Assembly: GCA_964523165.1 (NCBI GenBank)
Contig: CAZFXZ010000001.1
Coordinates: forward strand, 1-49,237
From: CAZFXZ01 sp964523165
GTDB taxonomy: Bacteria; Patescibacteriota; Patescibacteriia; JACRDY01
DNA length: 49,237 nt
Reading direction: 5' to 3'
In this document: piece after piece, positions 29,867 to 38,766 of the stretch
Numbering within the stretch: position 1 is the first letter of the stretch
How the letters are laid out: each line of letters starts with the position of its first letter
The notes under the pieces: generated by a model
The model's input: the letters and a program-made list of their open reading frames with translations, nothing else
Told to the model about the DNA's origin: nothing
Databases searched by the model: none
Translations under genes and position numbers: made by a program

Positions 29867-32587
29867 TTAAGCCCCATGACATTTTTTATACTTTTGGCCA
29901 CTACCGCAATAGCACGGATCGTTGCGACCGATTTTCTGACCAGTCTCATCTTTGGGTTTTTCGGTCACGGCCAATCCGGCCACCGCCGCGTTGCTTAAGC
30001 CCAATAACGACGAAGATTTTTTATCCATGGTTTTAGCCGCACCGGACAGCGACACACCCCGACGGTTTAAGAGCGAGTCCGACATGTCCAAGGCCAAACC
30101 GGTTTTATAAATACTATAAACGATTTGTTGTCGAATAGTCGCCAGTAAATTTTCAAATAAAATAAACCCTTCTTTTTTGTACTCAATTAAGGGATCACGT
30201 TGGCCATAGCCCCGCAAACCAATACCCTGACGCAGGTGATCCATGGCGTCGAGATGCTCCACCCACAAGGTGTCAATGCTTTTCAAGATTATGCCTTTTT
30301 CGACCTGCCGCATGGCTTGGGCTTGGCCAGTCGTGGCGACAATGTTTTCTTCTAGTTGGTTGTAATGTTGAACAGCTAGTTGGTAGAGATGGCCGACAAT
30401 AGCTTCACGAGCGTCATCTTCATGCAATTTGCCTTTTTGTTCTTTTTCTTCTATATCGGCCAATTGCAGGCGGACAGCGCTATCAACAACAAAAATACTA
30501 TTTATAACTTCATAAATCTCCTCTAAGTCCCAAGCTCGAGACTCACCTTCGGCCGTATGTTGCCAAACAACATTTTTAATTTCCTCGCGAATCAAAGACA
30601 AAATTTCATCTTTTAAATCGGCGGTTGTATCCAAAGCCTGGCGACGACGGCGATAAATTGTTTCTCGTTGTTTATTTAAAACATCATCAAATTCTAAAAG
30701 ATGTTTGCGAATATCAAAGTTATGTCCTTCGACTTTTTTTTGCGCCGACTCCAATGACCGACTGATAAGCTTATTTTCAATCGGCATATCTTCGGGCAAA
30801 CGCAAAGTCGTCATCATGTTTTTGATCCGATCACTGCCAAAAATCCGCATCAACTCGTCTTCGAGTGAGACAAAAAATTGTGAAGCGCCCGGATCGCCTT
30901 GACGGCCAGAACGCCCACGCAATTGATTATCAATACGTCGTGATTCGTGACGCTCAGTACCAATGACAAAAAGTCCACCGAGTTTTTTGATTTCTTCGTG
31001 GGCGGCCGACCACTCAGCGTCATCGGTTTTTTTGCCGCCCAAAATAATATCGACGCCTCGACCGGCCATGTTGGTAGCTAGCGTGACCGCGCCTTTACGA
31101 CCGGCCTGAGCCACAATTTCCGCTTCACGAGCATGGTTTTTGGCATTTAAAACTTCATGGCTAACTCCTTCGGCCGTTAAAAGCTGACTCATTAATTCGT
31201 TTTTTTCAATTGACAACGTGCCAATTAAAACCGGCTGGCCCTTGGCTTGTAGCTCCTTGGCTTTGCGGGCGGCTGCTTGAAATTTACCAATTTCTGTTTT
31301 GTAGATTTTATCATTAGCGTCTTGTCGGATGACTGGTTTATTAGTCGGCACCGGCACGACTTCCAAACCATAAATTTTCCAAAACTCCTCGGCTTCGGTC
31401 AAAGCCGTACCGGTCATACCCGACAGCTTGTCGTACATGCGAAAATAATTCTGAAAAGTAATGGTCGCCAAAGTCTGACTTTCACGTTGAATAGCTAAAC
31501 CTTCTTTGGCCTCTAAGGCCTGATGCAAACCTTCGGAATAGCGCCGACCAGGCATCAACCGACCGGTAAATTCATCAACGATTATTAGTTGGCCGTCTTG
31601 GACGACATAATGTCGATCACGTTTAAACAGCGTATAAGCTTTTAAAGCCTGCTCAATGTGATGAACAGTACCCAAACCGCTTTGGACATAAATATTTTCC
31701 ACGCCCAGCATTTTTTCCAATTTAGAAATCCCCTCTTCGGTCAAAGTCGCCGAACGTAATTTTTCATCAATATTATAATCTGTATTTTCTTGCAAATTAG
31801 TCACCAGTTTGGCGAATTTGTAATATAAGTCTTGAGACTCTTCAGCCGGCGCGGAAATGATCAACGGTGTGCGGGCTTCATCAATTAAAATTGAGTCGAT
31901 TTCATCAACAATGGCAAAATGTCGATTGACGGCCACGCGTTGCTCGATTTCGACAGCCATGTTGTCACGCAAATAATCAAAACCAAATTCATTGTTGGTA
32001 CCATAAGTAATATCGCAAGCGTAGCTCTGTTGGCGGGTGGAAATTTTTACTCGCTTGGTAAAGTCGGGATCTTGATTGGTCGGATCATAGACATAGCTAA
32101 TCATTTGGTTTTGGATAATGCCGACACTTAAACCCAAAAAACTATAAATTTGACCCATCCAGCAGGCGTCACGCAAAGCCAAATAATCATTGACCGTCAC
32201 GACATGGACGCCTAGTCCGGACAAAGCGTTGAGATAAATTGGTAAGGTCGAAGTCAAGGTTTTACCTTCACCTGTTCGCATTTCCGCGATTGCTCCACGA
32301 TGCAAAATCGCTCCACCGGTCAACTGGACATCAAAATGACGCTGACCCAAAACACGTTTAGCCGCTTCGCGAACGACGGCAAAAACTTCAACCAAAATAT
32401 CGTCGAGGGTTTGGCCATCGGCTAAGCGTTTTTTAAATTCATCCGTTTTGTCTTGCAGCTGCTGATCAGTCAAGGGGCTAATGGTTTTTTCCCAAGCATT
32501 GACCGGGCCGACGACTGTTTTGTTGATTTGTGACAACAGTCGTTGACGAGCGCGTTCTTCACCAAATAATTTGCTAAAAAATCCCAT
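29867..32587 (-). CDS. secA: Preprotein translocase ATPase SecA
   Basis: 906 residues. NBD1 has AEMRTGEGKTLTSTLP (Walker A) and VDEIDSILIDEARTPLIIS (DEAD-like box). The preprotein crosslinking domain follows, then NBD2 with GTERHESRRIDNQLRGRSGRQGD (split here by my quoting only), the helical wing and scaffold (EEWKELVTR is replaced by VEHLDAMDHLRQGIGLRGYGQRDP). The C-terminal zinc tail KIGRNDPCYCGSGQKYKKCH binds SecB/ribosomes. It drives export through SecYEG together with the SecDF encoded here. Confidence 0.98.
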   Translation of the reverse strand: MGFFSKLFGEERARQRLLSQINKTVVGPVNAWEKTISPLTDQQLQDKTDEFKKRLADGQTLDDILVEVFAVVREAAKRVLGQRHFDVQLTGGAILHRGAIAEMRTGEGKTLTSTLPIYLNALSGLGVHVVTVNDYLALRDACWMGQIYSFLGLSVGIIQNQMISYVYDPTNQDPDFTKRVKISTRQQSYACDITYGTNNEFGFDYLRDNMAVEIEQRVAVNRHFAIVDEIDSILIDEARTPLIISAPAEESQDLYYKFAKLVTNLQENTDYNIDEKLRSATLTEEGISKLEKMLGVENIYVQSGLGTVHHIEQALKAYTLFKRDRHYVVQDGQLIIVDEFTGRLMPGRRYSEGLHQALEAKEGLAIQRESQTLATITFQNYFRMYDKLSGMTGTALTEAEEFWKIYGLEVVPVPTNKPVIRQDANDKIYKTEIGKFQAAARKAKELQAKGQPVLIGTLSIEKNELMSQLLTAEGVSHEVLNAKNHAREAEIVAQAGRKGAVTLATNMAGRGVDIILGGKKTDDAEWSAAHEEIKKLGGLFVIGTERHESRRIDNQLRGRSGRQGDPGASQFFVSLEDELMRIFGSDRIKNMMTTLRLPEDMPIENKLISRSLESAQKKVEGHNFDIRKHLLEFDDVLNKQRETIYRRRRQALDTTADLKDEILSLIREEIKNVVWQHTAEGESRAWDLEEIYEVINSIFVVDSAVRLQLADIEEKEQKGKLHEDDAREAIVGHLYQLAVQHYNQLEENIVATTGQAQAMRQVEKGIILKSIDTLWVEHLDAMDHLRQGIGLRGYGQRDPLIEYKKEGFILFENLLATIRQQIVYSIYKTGLALDMSDSLLNRRGVSLSGAAKTMDKKSSSLLGLSNAAVAGLAVTEKPKDETGQKIGRNDPCYCGSGQKYKKCHGA

Positions 32588-32624
32588 ATTTTTAGACTAA
32601 ATACCCATCTAATTACAGACGGGC

Positions 32625-32653
32625 ATCCTAACACGAAAGTTGTAGTTTGTAAA
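32625..32653 (-). promoter_or_regulatory. Promoter of secA with a leader hairpin
   Basis: TTTACA (32648-32653), 17-nt spacer, TAGGAT (32625-32630) on the minus strand. The leader of about 30 nt begins with a 7-bp hairpin CCCGTCT/AGATGGG (32604-32623, one G-U). This is one of the few genes here with a real 5' leader. Confidence 0.6.
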
Positions 32654-32659
32654 CGCAAA

Positions 32660-32980
32660 TTAAGCCGCTCGACGTTTTTTATCGATCAGCTTTTCTTTGT
32701 GGCTTTTTAAAACTAAGGTCATGTGTTCTTTGACTTTATCGATAGCCTTATACATGTCTTCGGCCGTCTTTTCGACTCGCAGTAATTTACCAGGGACTCG
32801 GACATTCCACTCGGCCCGAAAAATTTGACCTTTTTGGTGATGATGCGTCGTTAGATCAATTTCGGCGTGCAGGTCGATGATTTTGTCAAAATACTTTTCG
32901 AGTTGACCGGCTTTGTTTTCAATATAATCACGCAGGGCTGGAGTTAGATCTAAATTTGTCGCTTTGATATTAATTTTCAT
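32660..32980 (-). CDS. hpf: Ribosome hibernation promoting factor (HPF/RaiA), short form
   Basis: 106 residues, beginning MKINIKATNLDLTPALRDYIENKAGQLEKYF, with the beta-alpha-beta-beta-beta-alpha fold pattern and the basic patch EWNVRVPGKLLRVEKTAEDMYKAIDKVKEHM. The basic C-terminus (KSHKEKLIDKKRRAA) is short, so this is the HPF/YfiA short type and has no dimerisation domain. It binds the 30S decoding centre in starved cells and blocks translation. It sits 6 nt after murB and probably is translated from the murC-murB transcript. Confidence 0.9.
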   Translation of the reverse strand: MKINIKATNLDLTPALRDYIENKAGQLEKYFDKIIDLHAEIDLTTHHHQKGQIFRAEWNVRVPGKLLRVEKTAEDMYKAIDKVKEHMTLVLKSHKEKLIDKKRRAA

Positions 32981-32986
32981 ATTTTT

Positions 32987-33916
32987 TTAAAAGCCCACAT
33001 ATTGAATTTCTTCTTGTAATTCTACGTCTAGTTTATCACGAACTTGCTGTTTGATAAAGCTGATTAGGGCTACAACATCGGCCGCCGTGGCCGCACCGGT
33101 ATTGATCAAAATATTGCCATGCTGAGAAATTTTAGCTCCGCCGATTTGATAGCCCAACAAACCCAATCGATCCACGACAAAACCGACGGCTAGTTTGCCA
33201 TGGCGCGTGGCGACTTGGTATTGCTCTTCGGTTAGTTCCAAAACTTTTTGAACTTTAGACCGATCCAGATCAGCCGCAATTAAATTTTTGAAAACCGAGC
33301 CGGCCGATGGTTCGATCGGATGTTTTTTCTTTCTTTGTTCTAAATAATCAGCGGCCTTGGCGGCGATGTCAGATTGTTGACCGAGCTGCAAAGCAAATTC
33401 GGCCGACAAAACCAGCCAGCGATTTTGCTTGATAGCGCTACCCCGATAAACAAATTGGCAATCGGCATTAGATAAAGTCCGAATATTTTGGCCGTCAAAA
33501 ATTTTCGTGCTGATTAAGATATTTTTAATTTCTCGACCCCAGGCCCCGGCATTACCTCGGACTGCGCCACCGACCGTACCGGGTATGCCAACTAATTCTT
33601 CGGCGCCAGTTAAACTGTGATCCGTAGCGGTTTGGACAAAATCGGCCAGACTGGCCCCGGCTGCGCTATAAATATTAGTCCCGACCACTCTAATAGTTTG
33701 ATCAATGTCGCGGATGACCAAACCATCAAACCCCTGATCACTGATCAATAAATTACTGCCGCCACCCAAAGTAAAAATTTCTATTTTTTTTGCTTGCGCC
33801 CACTGCACAGCAGCTAAAATTTCATCTGGAGATGAAGTTTCCACAAAATAGCGAGCCGCTCCGCCAATTTTGAAAGTCGTGTATGGGGCTAAAACAATAT
33901 TTTCTTGAATGTTCAT
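32987..33916 (-). CDS. murB: UDP-N-acetylenolpyruvoylglucosamine reductase MurB
   Basis: 309 residues from the ATG that overlaps the murC stop (ATGA). A TTG 33 nt earlier also opens the frame but lies inside murC. FAD-binding motifs: TFKIGGAARYFVE, TLGGGSNLLI and GIPGTVGGAVRGNAGAWG. The proton-donor Ser is in GSVFKN, and the catalytic Glu is in the final LQEEIQYVGF. The protein is type I/II-like and slightly shorter than average. It reduces the enolpyruvyl group to lactyl with NADPH in the second step of peptidoglycan precursor synthesis, just before MurC. Confidence 0.95.
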   Translation of the reverse strand: MNIQENIVLAPYTTFKIGGAARYFVETSSPDEILAAVQWAQAKKIEIFTLGGGSNLLISDQGFDGLVIRDIDQTIRVVGTNIYSAAGASLADFVQTATDHSLTGAEELVGIPGTVGGAVRGNAGAWGREIKNILISTKIFDGQNIRTLSNADCQFVYRGSAIKQNRWLVLSAEFALQLGQQSDIAAKAADYLEQRKKKHPIEPSAGSVFKNLIAADLDRSKVQKVLELTEEQYQVATRHGKLAVGFVVDRLGLLGYQIGGAKISQHGNILINTGAATAADVVALISFIKQQVRDKLDVELQEEIQYVGF

Positions 33917-35205
33917 AATTTTTTTAACAATTTGACACCAACTTGCCAATTTTCACCCGCACCCATAGTCAAAACAACATCGCCGGGTTTGACTTGTTTG
34001 GCCAAATAATCAACCACGGCTGAAAAATCACCACGGTAACTGGCGTTGTGAGAAACCCGATTAATGGCAGCAGCTAATTTTGGAGCGTCGATCCCGCCTT
34101 GCTTTTCGCGGGCTGAGCCAAAAATATCCAAAACCACCACTTGATCAGCTAGCTTAAAACTTTGGGCAAAATCAGGCAATAGAGATTTAGTCCGGGTGTA
34201 AGTGTGGGATTGAAAAGCCAACCAAATTTTTTGTCGAGGGAATTTTTCTCGAGCGGCTTGCAGGGCGGCTCGAATTTCGGTCGGATGATGGGCATAGTCA
34301 TCATAGACTTTGATTCGTCGTTTTTGGCCCAACAATTCAAAACGGCGTTTGGTGCCAGCAAATTTTTGCAAAGCCCTTTGGACTTTATCGAGCGGCCAAC
34401 CAAACTGTTCAGCCAAGGTCATGACGGCGTTGGCGTTATATTGATTATGTCGACCGGGTAATTTTAGTTTTAATTTATATTTATCACTATAAGTTACGAC
34501 TTGGCATTTGGCCCCGCGTTTGATTTTTTGGACGTTTTTATCCAAGGCAAAAGCAATCAACAAACCATCGTCGGAAATTTTTTTGATAAAGTCAGTAAAA
34601 ACTTTGTTATAAGCCGTTTGATTTTTGAAATAATCGGGATGGTCAAAATCAGCTGAAGTCAAAATTACGATTTGCGGGTGATAATATTTTAATTTATTTT
34701 GATATTCGTCGGCTTCGACCACAACATACTGACTTGTCCCGACTACCGCCCCACCACCAAATTGCGGTACGGCCGAGCCAATCAAAGCCGTGGGTGATAA
34801 ATTTAATTCTTTCATGACAAAAGTTAACATAGCCGAAGTCGTGGTTTTGCCATGCGTGCCACAAACGGCTAGGCCGATTTTTTGATCAAACAATTGCCCC
34901 ACAGCTTGCGGATAACTCAACAGCGGCAATTTCTTTTTTAAGGCCGTTTTGATTTCAATATTATTTTTGGCATTATAAGCCGTCGAATAAATGACTAAAT
35001 CGGCTTGGGATACGTTACTGGCTTTAAAAGGCGAGAAAATTTTTATTTTATTTTTTTTCAAAACTTCATCGGTAAAAAAAACGCTTCGCACATCACTGCC
35101 GCTCACCTTCTTGCCCCAACCTTTTAAGATTTGGGCCAGAGCCGTCATGCCAGCACCCTTAATACCAACAAAATAAAGTTTTTTAGCCTGTTGAAGTGAT
35201 TTCAT
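33913..35205 (-). CDS. murC: UDP-N-acetylmuramate--L-alanine ligase MurC
   Basis: 430 residues, three-domain Mur ligase. The N-terminal FVGIKGAGMTALAQIL binds UDP; the central ATPase has CGTHGKTTTSAML and VVEADEY; the C-terminal domain has YDDYAHHPTEIRAAL and FQSHTYTRTKSLL. YAHHPTEI is specific for MurC. It adds L-Ala to UDP-MurNAc in the cytosol. It heads the murC-murB-hpf unit with its own promoter (35215-35243), 9 nt above the start codon. Confidence 0.96.
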   Translation of the reverse strand: MKSLQQAKKLYFVGIKGAGMTALAQILKGWGKKVSGSDVRSVFFTDEVLKKNKIKIFSPFKASNVSQADLVIYSTAYNAKNNIEIKTALKKKLPLLSYPQAVGQLFDQKIGLAVCGTHGKTTTSAMLTFVMKELNLSPTALIGSAVPQFGGGAVVGTSQYVVVEADEYQNKLKYYHPQIVILTSADFDHPDYFKNQTAYNKVFTDFIKKISDDGLLIAFALDKNVQKIKRGAKCQVVTYSDKYKLKLKLPGRHNQYNANAVMTLAEQFGWPLDKVQRALQKFAGTKRRFELLGQKRRIKVYDDYAHHPTEIRAALQAAREKFPRQKIWLAFQSHTYTRTKSLLPDFAQSFKLADQVVVLDIFGSAREKQGGIDAPKLAAAINRVSHNASYRGDFSAVVDYLAKQVKPGDVVLTMGAGENWQVGVKLLKKL

Positions 35206-35214
35206 ACTAGGCCT

Positions 35215-35243
35215 ATTGTACTATTTTGGCAGCTAACGGGCAA
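35215..35243 (-). promoter_or_regulatory. Promoter of murC, overlapping the glyA promoter
   Basis: TTGCCC (35238-35243), 17-nt spacer, TACAAT (35215-35220) on the minus strand. Its -35 box lies in the spacer of the divergent glyA promoter and vice versa, so only one polymerase can bind at a time. Confidence 0.65.
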
Positions 35244-35254
35244 TGTGTTACAAT
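35226..35254 (+). promoter_or_regulatory. Promoter of glyA
   Basis: TTGGCA (35226-35231), 17-nt spacer, TACAAT (35249-35254). The leader to the ATG at 35284 is about 23 nt, longer than for most genes here, and lacks a Shine-Dalgarno sequence. Confidence 0.65.
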
Positions 35255-35283
35255 AACCCTACTATTTTTCATAATGATTTTAT

Positions 35284-36564
35284 ATGACTTTTTCTTACTT
35301 ACCGCAAAACGACCCGGAGATTTATCAGGCTATCAAAGGTGAATTAGCCCGTCAACGGGACGGCTTGGAAATGATCGCTTCGGAAAACTTTGTTTCGCCA
35401 GCCGTTTTGGAGGCTATGGGCACGGTCTTGACCAATAAATATTCAGAAGGGTTCCCCGGGCACCGCTATTATGCCGGCAATAAGTATATTGACGACAGCG
35501 AACAGTTGGCCATCGATCGAGCTAAAAAACTTTTTGGAGCTGAACACGTCAATGTCCAACCACACTCCGGTTCGCAAGCCAACGCCGCGGCTTATTTGGC
35601 TTTAGTTAATATTGGCGATACGATTTTGGGTATGAGTTTAGATCAAGGTGGGCACCTAACCCATGGCAGTCCGGTCAACTTTTCCGGCTTGACTTACAAC
35701 TTTATCGCTTATGGTTTGCGACCCGATGGGACAATTGATTACGACCAAGTCCGAAAATTAGCTTTAGAACATAAACCAAAAATCATTCTCTGTGGAGCTA
35801 GTGCTTATCCACGGATCATTGATTTCCAAAAATTTAAAGATATCGCCGATGAAGTTGGCGCTTATCTGATGTCTGATATTGCTCATATCGCCGGACTAGT
35901 CGCAGCCAAACTTCATCCCGATCCGATGGCCGTTTGCGATGTAGTCACGACTACGACACACAAAACTTTGCGCGGACCACGCGGTGGCATGATCATGTCC
36001 AAACTCAACGATCGCCTGCGACCCGATGACAAAAAAAATCTAGCCCAAAAAATTGATTCGGCTATTTTCCCCGGTTTACAAGGTGGGCCACTTGATCACG
36101 TCATCGCCGCTAAGGCCGTGGCTTTTGCTGAGGCTCTACGTCCGGACTTTGTTGATTATCAGAAAAAAATAATTCTCAATGCCAAAGCCCTATCTGACAG
36201 CTTATTGGCCGAAGGTTTGGACCTGGTCACCGGCGGGACTGACAACCACCTCGTCTTGGTTAATCTCGTGCCTTTAGGTTTGGCCGGCAAACAAGCCGAA
36301 AAAGCTTTGGAAGATGTCAATATTCACACCAACAAAAACGCCGTACCCAACGATCCGCGCAAACCTTGGGATCCCTCGGGTATTCGTTTGGGCTCGCCGG
36401 CTCTAACAACCCGCGGACTAAACGAAGCTGACTTTACACTGATCGGACGATCGATCGCCAAAATCTTAAAAAATATTGATAACGAAGAAATAAAAAATGA
36501 AGTTAGAGCCACGGTCGTGGAGCTAACCAACAAATATCCACTCTATCCAGAATTAACTTATTAA
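35284..36564 (+). CDS. glyA: Serine hydroxymethyltransferase
   Basis: 426 residues, PLP enzyme that interconverts serine and glycine while charging tetrahydrofolate with a one-carbon unit. Visible: GLEMIASENFVSPAVLEAMG, EGFPGHRYYAGN, VNVQPHSGSQANAAAYLAL, SDIAHIAGLVAAKLHPDP and the PLP-lysine motif TTTHKTLRGPRGG, followed by SAIFPGLQGGPLDHVIAAKAVAF. Length is normal. It is a single gene with its own promoter and a strong terminator. It is one of few central amino-acid enzymes in this otherwise biosynthesis-poor window. Confidence 0.98.
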   Translation: MTFSYLPQNDPEIYQAIKGELARQRDGLEMIASENFVSPAVLEAMGTVLTNKYSEGFPGHRYYAGNKYIDDSEQLAIDRAKKLFGAEHVNVQPHSGSQANAAAYLALVNIGDTILGMSLDQGGHLTHGSPVNFSGLTYNFIAYGLRPDGTIDYDQVRKLALEHKPKIILCGASAYPRIIDFQKFKDIADEVGAYLMSDIAHIAGLVAAKLHPDPMAVCDVVTTTTHKTLRGPRGGMIMSKLNDRLRPDDKKNLAQKIDSAIFPGLQGGPLDHVIAAKAVAFAEALRPDFVDYQKKIILNAKALSDSLLAEGLDLVTGGTDNHLVLVNLVPLGLAGKQAEKALEDVNIHTNKNAVPNDPRKPWDPSGIRLGSPALTTRGLNEADFTLIGRSIAKILKNIDNEEIKNEVRATVVELTNKYPLYPELTY

Positions 36565-36566
36565 AA

Positions 36567-36594
36567 GAAAAAGCCGCGATTAAGCGGCTTTTTT
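36567..36594 (+). terminator. Bidirectional terminator between glyA and the 97-residue gene
   Basis: A-rich run, stem AAGCCGC (36571-36577) / GCGGCTT (36584-36590), 6-nt loop, T-run. The stop codon of the convergent gene lies in the loop. Confidence 0.8.
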
Positions 36595-36873
36595 CTTGCG
36601 ACGAATGATGACTCTATCTTGATCGGGAAAAACATTACGTCTTTTGTCGTGCCAAAATCGATAAGCAGCTTGCCGTTCAGACACAGCTCTAATAGTCGCC
36701 ATCACCTTTGGCGGACCATAGGAGTCGACAGCCACGATTTCATATTCCACCGAATCAGGATCCATTTCCCGACGCTCCGCGGGACGTTTTTCGACTGTCG
36801 GACCGACAGAGCTTTCATCTAGCTCTGTTTTAAAATCCAAAGAAAATTGCTGGGGTGATATTTTTTCTGGCAT
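36580..36873 (-). CDS. Small hypothetical protein
   Basis: 97 residues, not recognised. The first 45 residues are polar and probably disordered (EKRPAERREMDPDS). The second half forms a possible beta-alpha-beta unit (YEIVAVDSYGPPKVMATIRAVSERQAAYRFWHDKRRNVFPDQDRVIIRRKKKAA) with a very basic tail that could contact nucleic acid. There is no membrane segment. It follows the ABC-exporter gene's promoter region tail-to-tail with glyA and may be its own unit, since the exporter stop is 12 nt upstream of its start on the opposite side of the same strand. Confidence 0.6.
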   Translation of the reverse strand: MPEKISPQQFSLDFKTELDESSVGPTVEKRPAERREMDPDSVEYEIVAVDSYGPPKVMATIRAVSERQAAYRFWHDKRRNVFPDQDRVIIRRKKKAA

Positions 36874-36885
36874 GCTATGAGTTTA

Positions 36886-38634
36886 TCACTCGCGGACAAT
36901 TTCGCCAAGATCTTGCAATCTGATTAATTCGGCGTACAAACCGCCGTTTTTTTGTAAGCTATGATGGTCCCCCTGTTCTTTGAGGTAACCATTTTCTATG
37001 ACCAAGATTTTATCTGAAGATTGAATAGTCGATAAACGATGAGCGATAATAATTGTCGTACGTTCTTTGGCGATTTCTTCTAGAGCTTGCTGAATTAATC
37101 TTTCCGAGCGGGTGTCAAGATGAGACGTGGCTTCGTCAAAAATCAAAATCTTGGGGTCAATTAGCAAAGCCCGAGCGATACCGACGCGTTGGCGTTGACC
37201 GCCCGACAAACGCACACCTCGTTCACCAACCACCGTTTCATAACCGTCGGCCAAATCTTGGACAAAATCATCCACACGGGCAATTTTGGCGGCTCGTTTA
37301 ATTTGTGCCAAGCTGGCTTGCGGTAAACCGTAAGCGATATTTTGACCAATGGTGGTATTAAAAATTTCCACTTCTTGGGGCACGATTGCCAACTGTCGAC
37401 GATAGACCAACAAATCTAGATCGCGCAAATCATGGCCATCAACGGTAATGCCACCGCTATTAACATCATAATGACGATAAATCAATTTAACAATCGTCGA
37501 TTTGCCGCCGCCGCTCGGACCAACCAAGGCGACTTTTTGCCCGGGCAAAATTTCAAAACTCACATTGGTCAAAGCTGGTTTGGCTGTTGAGTCGTAGGAA
37601 AAATTGACATCGTTAAAAGAAATTTGGCCCGTTAATTTTATACGTTGAGCTGATTTTTTACTGACAATATCTGACTTGGCTTCTAAAATATGAAAAATCC
37701 GCTCCACGGCCGTTGAGCTTTCGACGATATGATCATAAATACGCGACAATCTAAACAACGACAAATAAGCCTTTTCGGACAAGGTGATGAAAAATATCAA
37801 ACTACCGATTGTGATCTGGTTGAGCCAGACTAAATAAATAGCAAACAACAAAATACTCAAACGGCCCAGATCGATAACCAAACCGCGCAACCAGTTGTAA
37901 TTGGTCAGGCTGCGAAATTCTTTGTTGCTAATATCGGCAATATTGTCTTGAATTTTATTAAACTCTTGGGCTTCACGAGCTTCTTGAGCAAACGATTTGA
38001 CCGTGTAGATATTGATAATGCTTTGAGCCATGGCCGTAGCCGAATCTTCATAATACTGATGGCGTTGCTGACGACAGGGATAAAGCCTGACGTTCATTTG
38101 ACGAGTCAAAAACAAAAAGATTGGCACGGCCACGATAAACACTACCGCCAAGCGCCACTCAATGATGGCTACCACCACCGTGGTAACCAAAACCTGCAAA
38201 ACCGTTGGGGCAAATTCCCAACCAAAATCACCCAACAAGCGCACCAACTTATCGACGCCGCGACCGACTTTGGCCACCGTCCCACCGGTGTTTGACTTTT
38301 CGTGATAACTCAACGACAGCTCAACTAACTTATCGTGTAAAGTTTTGGGTAAAATTGTCTCAACGTCAATCAATAGTTTAAAAACCAACCAGTCATAATG
38401 TCGCCACAAGCCAATTTCCACAAAATTAGTGCCAAATGATAAGAGGGCCAAAATGATTAATTTTAACAAGTCTTGACCACCTAATTCGGTCAAATTGTCA
38501 ACGACTAATTTCAATAAATACGGCGGCAAGAGTTTAAATAACTCAAAAAAGGCAACAAAAAAAGTCAAACCAACAAAGGTTTTACGATAGGGGCGTAAAA
38601 TTGTCCAAAGCTTGCGCCAAAAATCGGCATTCAT
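36886..38634 (-). CDS. ABC-type exporter, fused membrane and ATPase domains
   Basis: 582 residues with six membrane helices (about 15-310) followed by a nucleotide-binding domain. NBD motifs: Walker A GPSGGGKSTIVKL, Q-loop VPQEVEIFN, signature LSGGQRQRVGIAR, Walker B ILIFDEATSHLD and the H-loop IIAHRLS. It is the MsbA/LmrA half-transporter type that works as a homodimer to export lipids, drugs or peptides; no peptidase domain is present. The gene lies alone, divergent from dnaB and 12 nt before the 97-residue gene. Confidence 0.9.
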   Translation of the reverse strand: MNADFWRKLWTILRPYRKTFVGLTFFVAFFELFKLLPPYLLKLVVDNLTELGGQDLLKLIILALLSFGTNFVEIGLWRHYDWLVFKLLIDVETILPKTLHDKLVELSLSYHEKSNTGGTVAKVGRGVDKLVRLLGDFGWEFAPTVLQVLVTTVVVAIIEWRLAVVFIVAVPIFLFLTRQMNVRLYPCRQQRHQYYEDSATAMAQSIINIYTVKSFAQEAREAQEFNKIQDNIADISNKEFRSLTNYNWLRGLVIDLGRLSILLFAIYLVWLNQITIGSLIFFITLSEKAYLSLFRLSRIYDHIVESSTAVERIFHILEAKSDIVSKKSAQRIKLTGQISFNDVNFSYDSTAKPALTNVSFEILPGQKVALVGPSGGGKSTIVKLIYRHYDVNSGGITVDGHDLRDLDLLVYRRQLAIVPQEVEIFNTTIGQNIAYGLPQASLAQIKRAAKIARVDDFVQDLADGYETVVGERGVRLSGGQRQRVGIARALLIDPKILIFDEATSHLDTRSERLIQQALEEIAKERTTIIIAHRLSTIQSSDKILVIENGYLKEQGDHHSLQKNGGLYAELIRLQDLGEIVRE

Positions 38635-38726
38635 AAAATTGTAATGTTATTATTTAAGACGCAAAATAGGCCAAAAGGTTACAGTTTGGTTGAAAGACGG
38701 GGGAAAAACTGTTTAAACAATCTGAC

Positions 38727-38755
38727 TTGAAGGTTGGCGGTAGTTAACGTACAAT
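38727..38755 (+). promoter_or_regulatory. Promoter of dnaB-ybaB-recR
   Basis: TTGAAG (38727-38732), 17-nt spacer, TACAAT (38750-38755). The ATG at 38767 is 11 nt below the -10 box, so the leader is about 5 nt. Confidence 0.7.
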
Positions 38756-38766
38756 ACAGTAACTCT

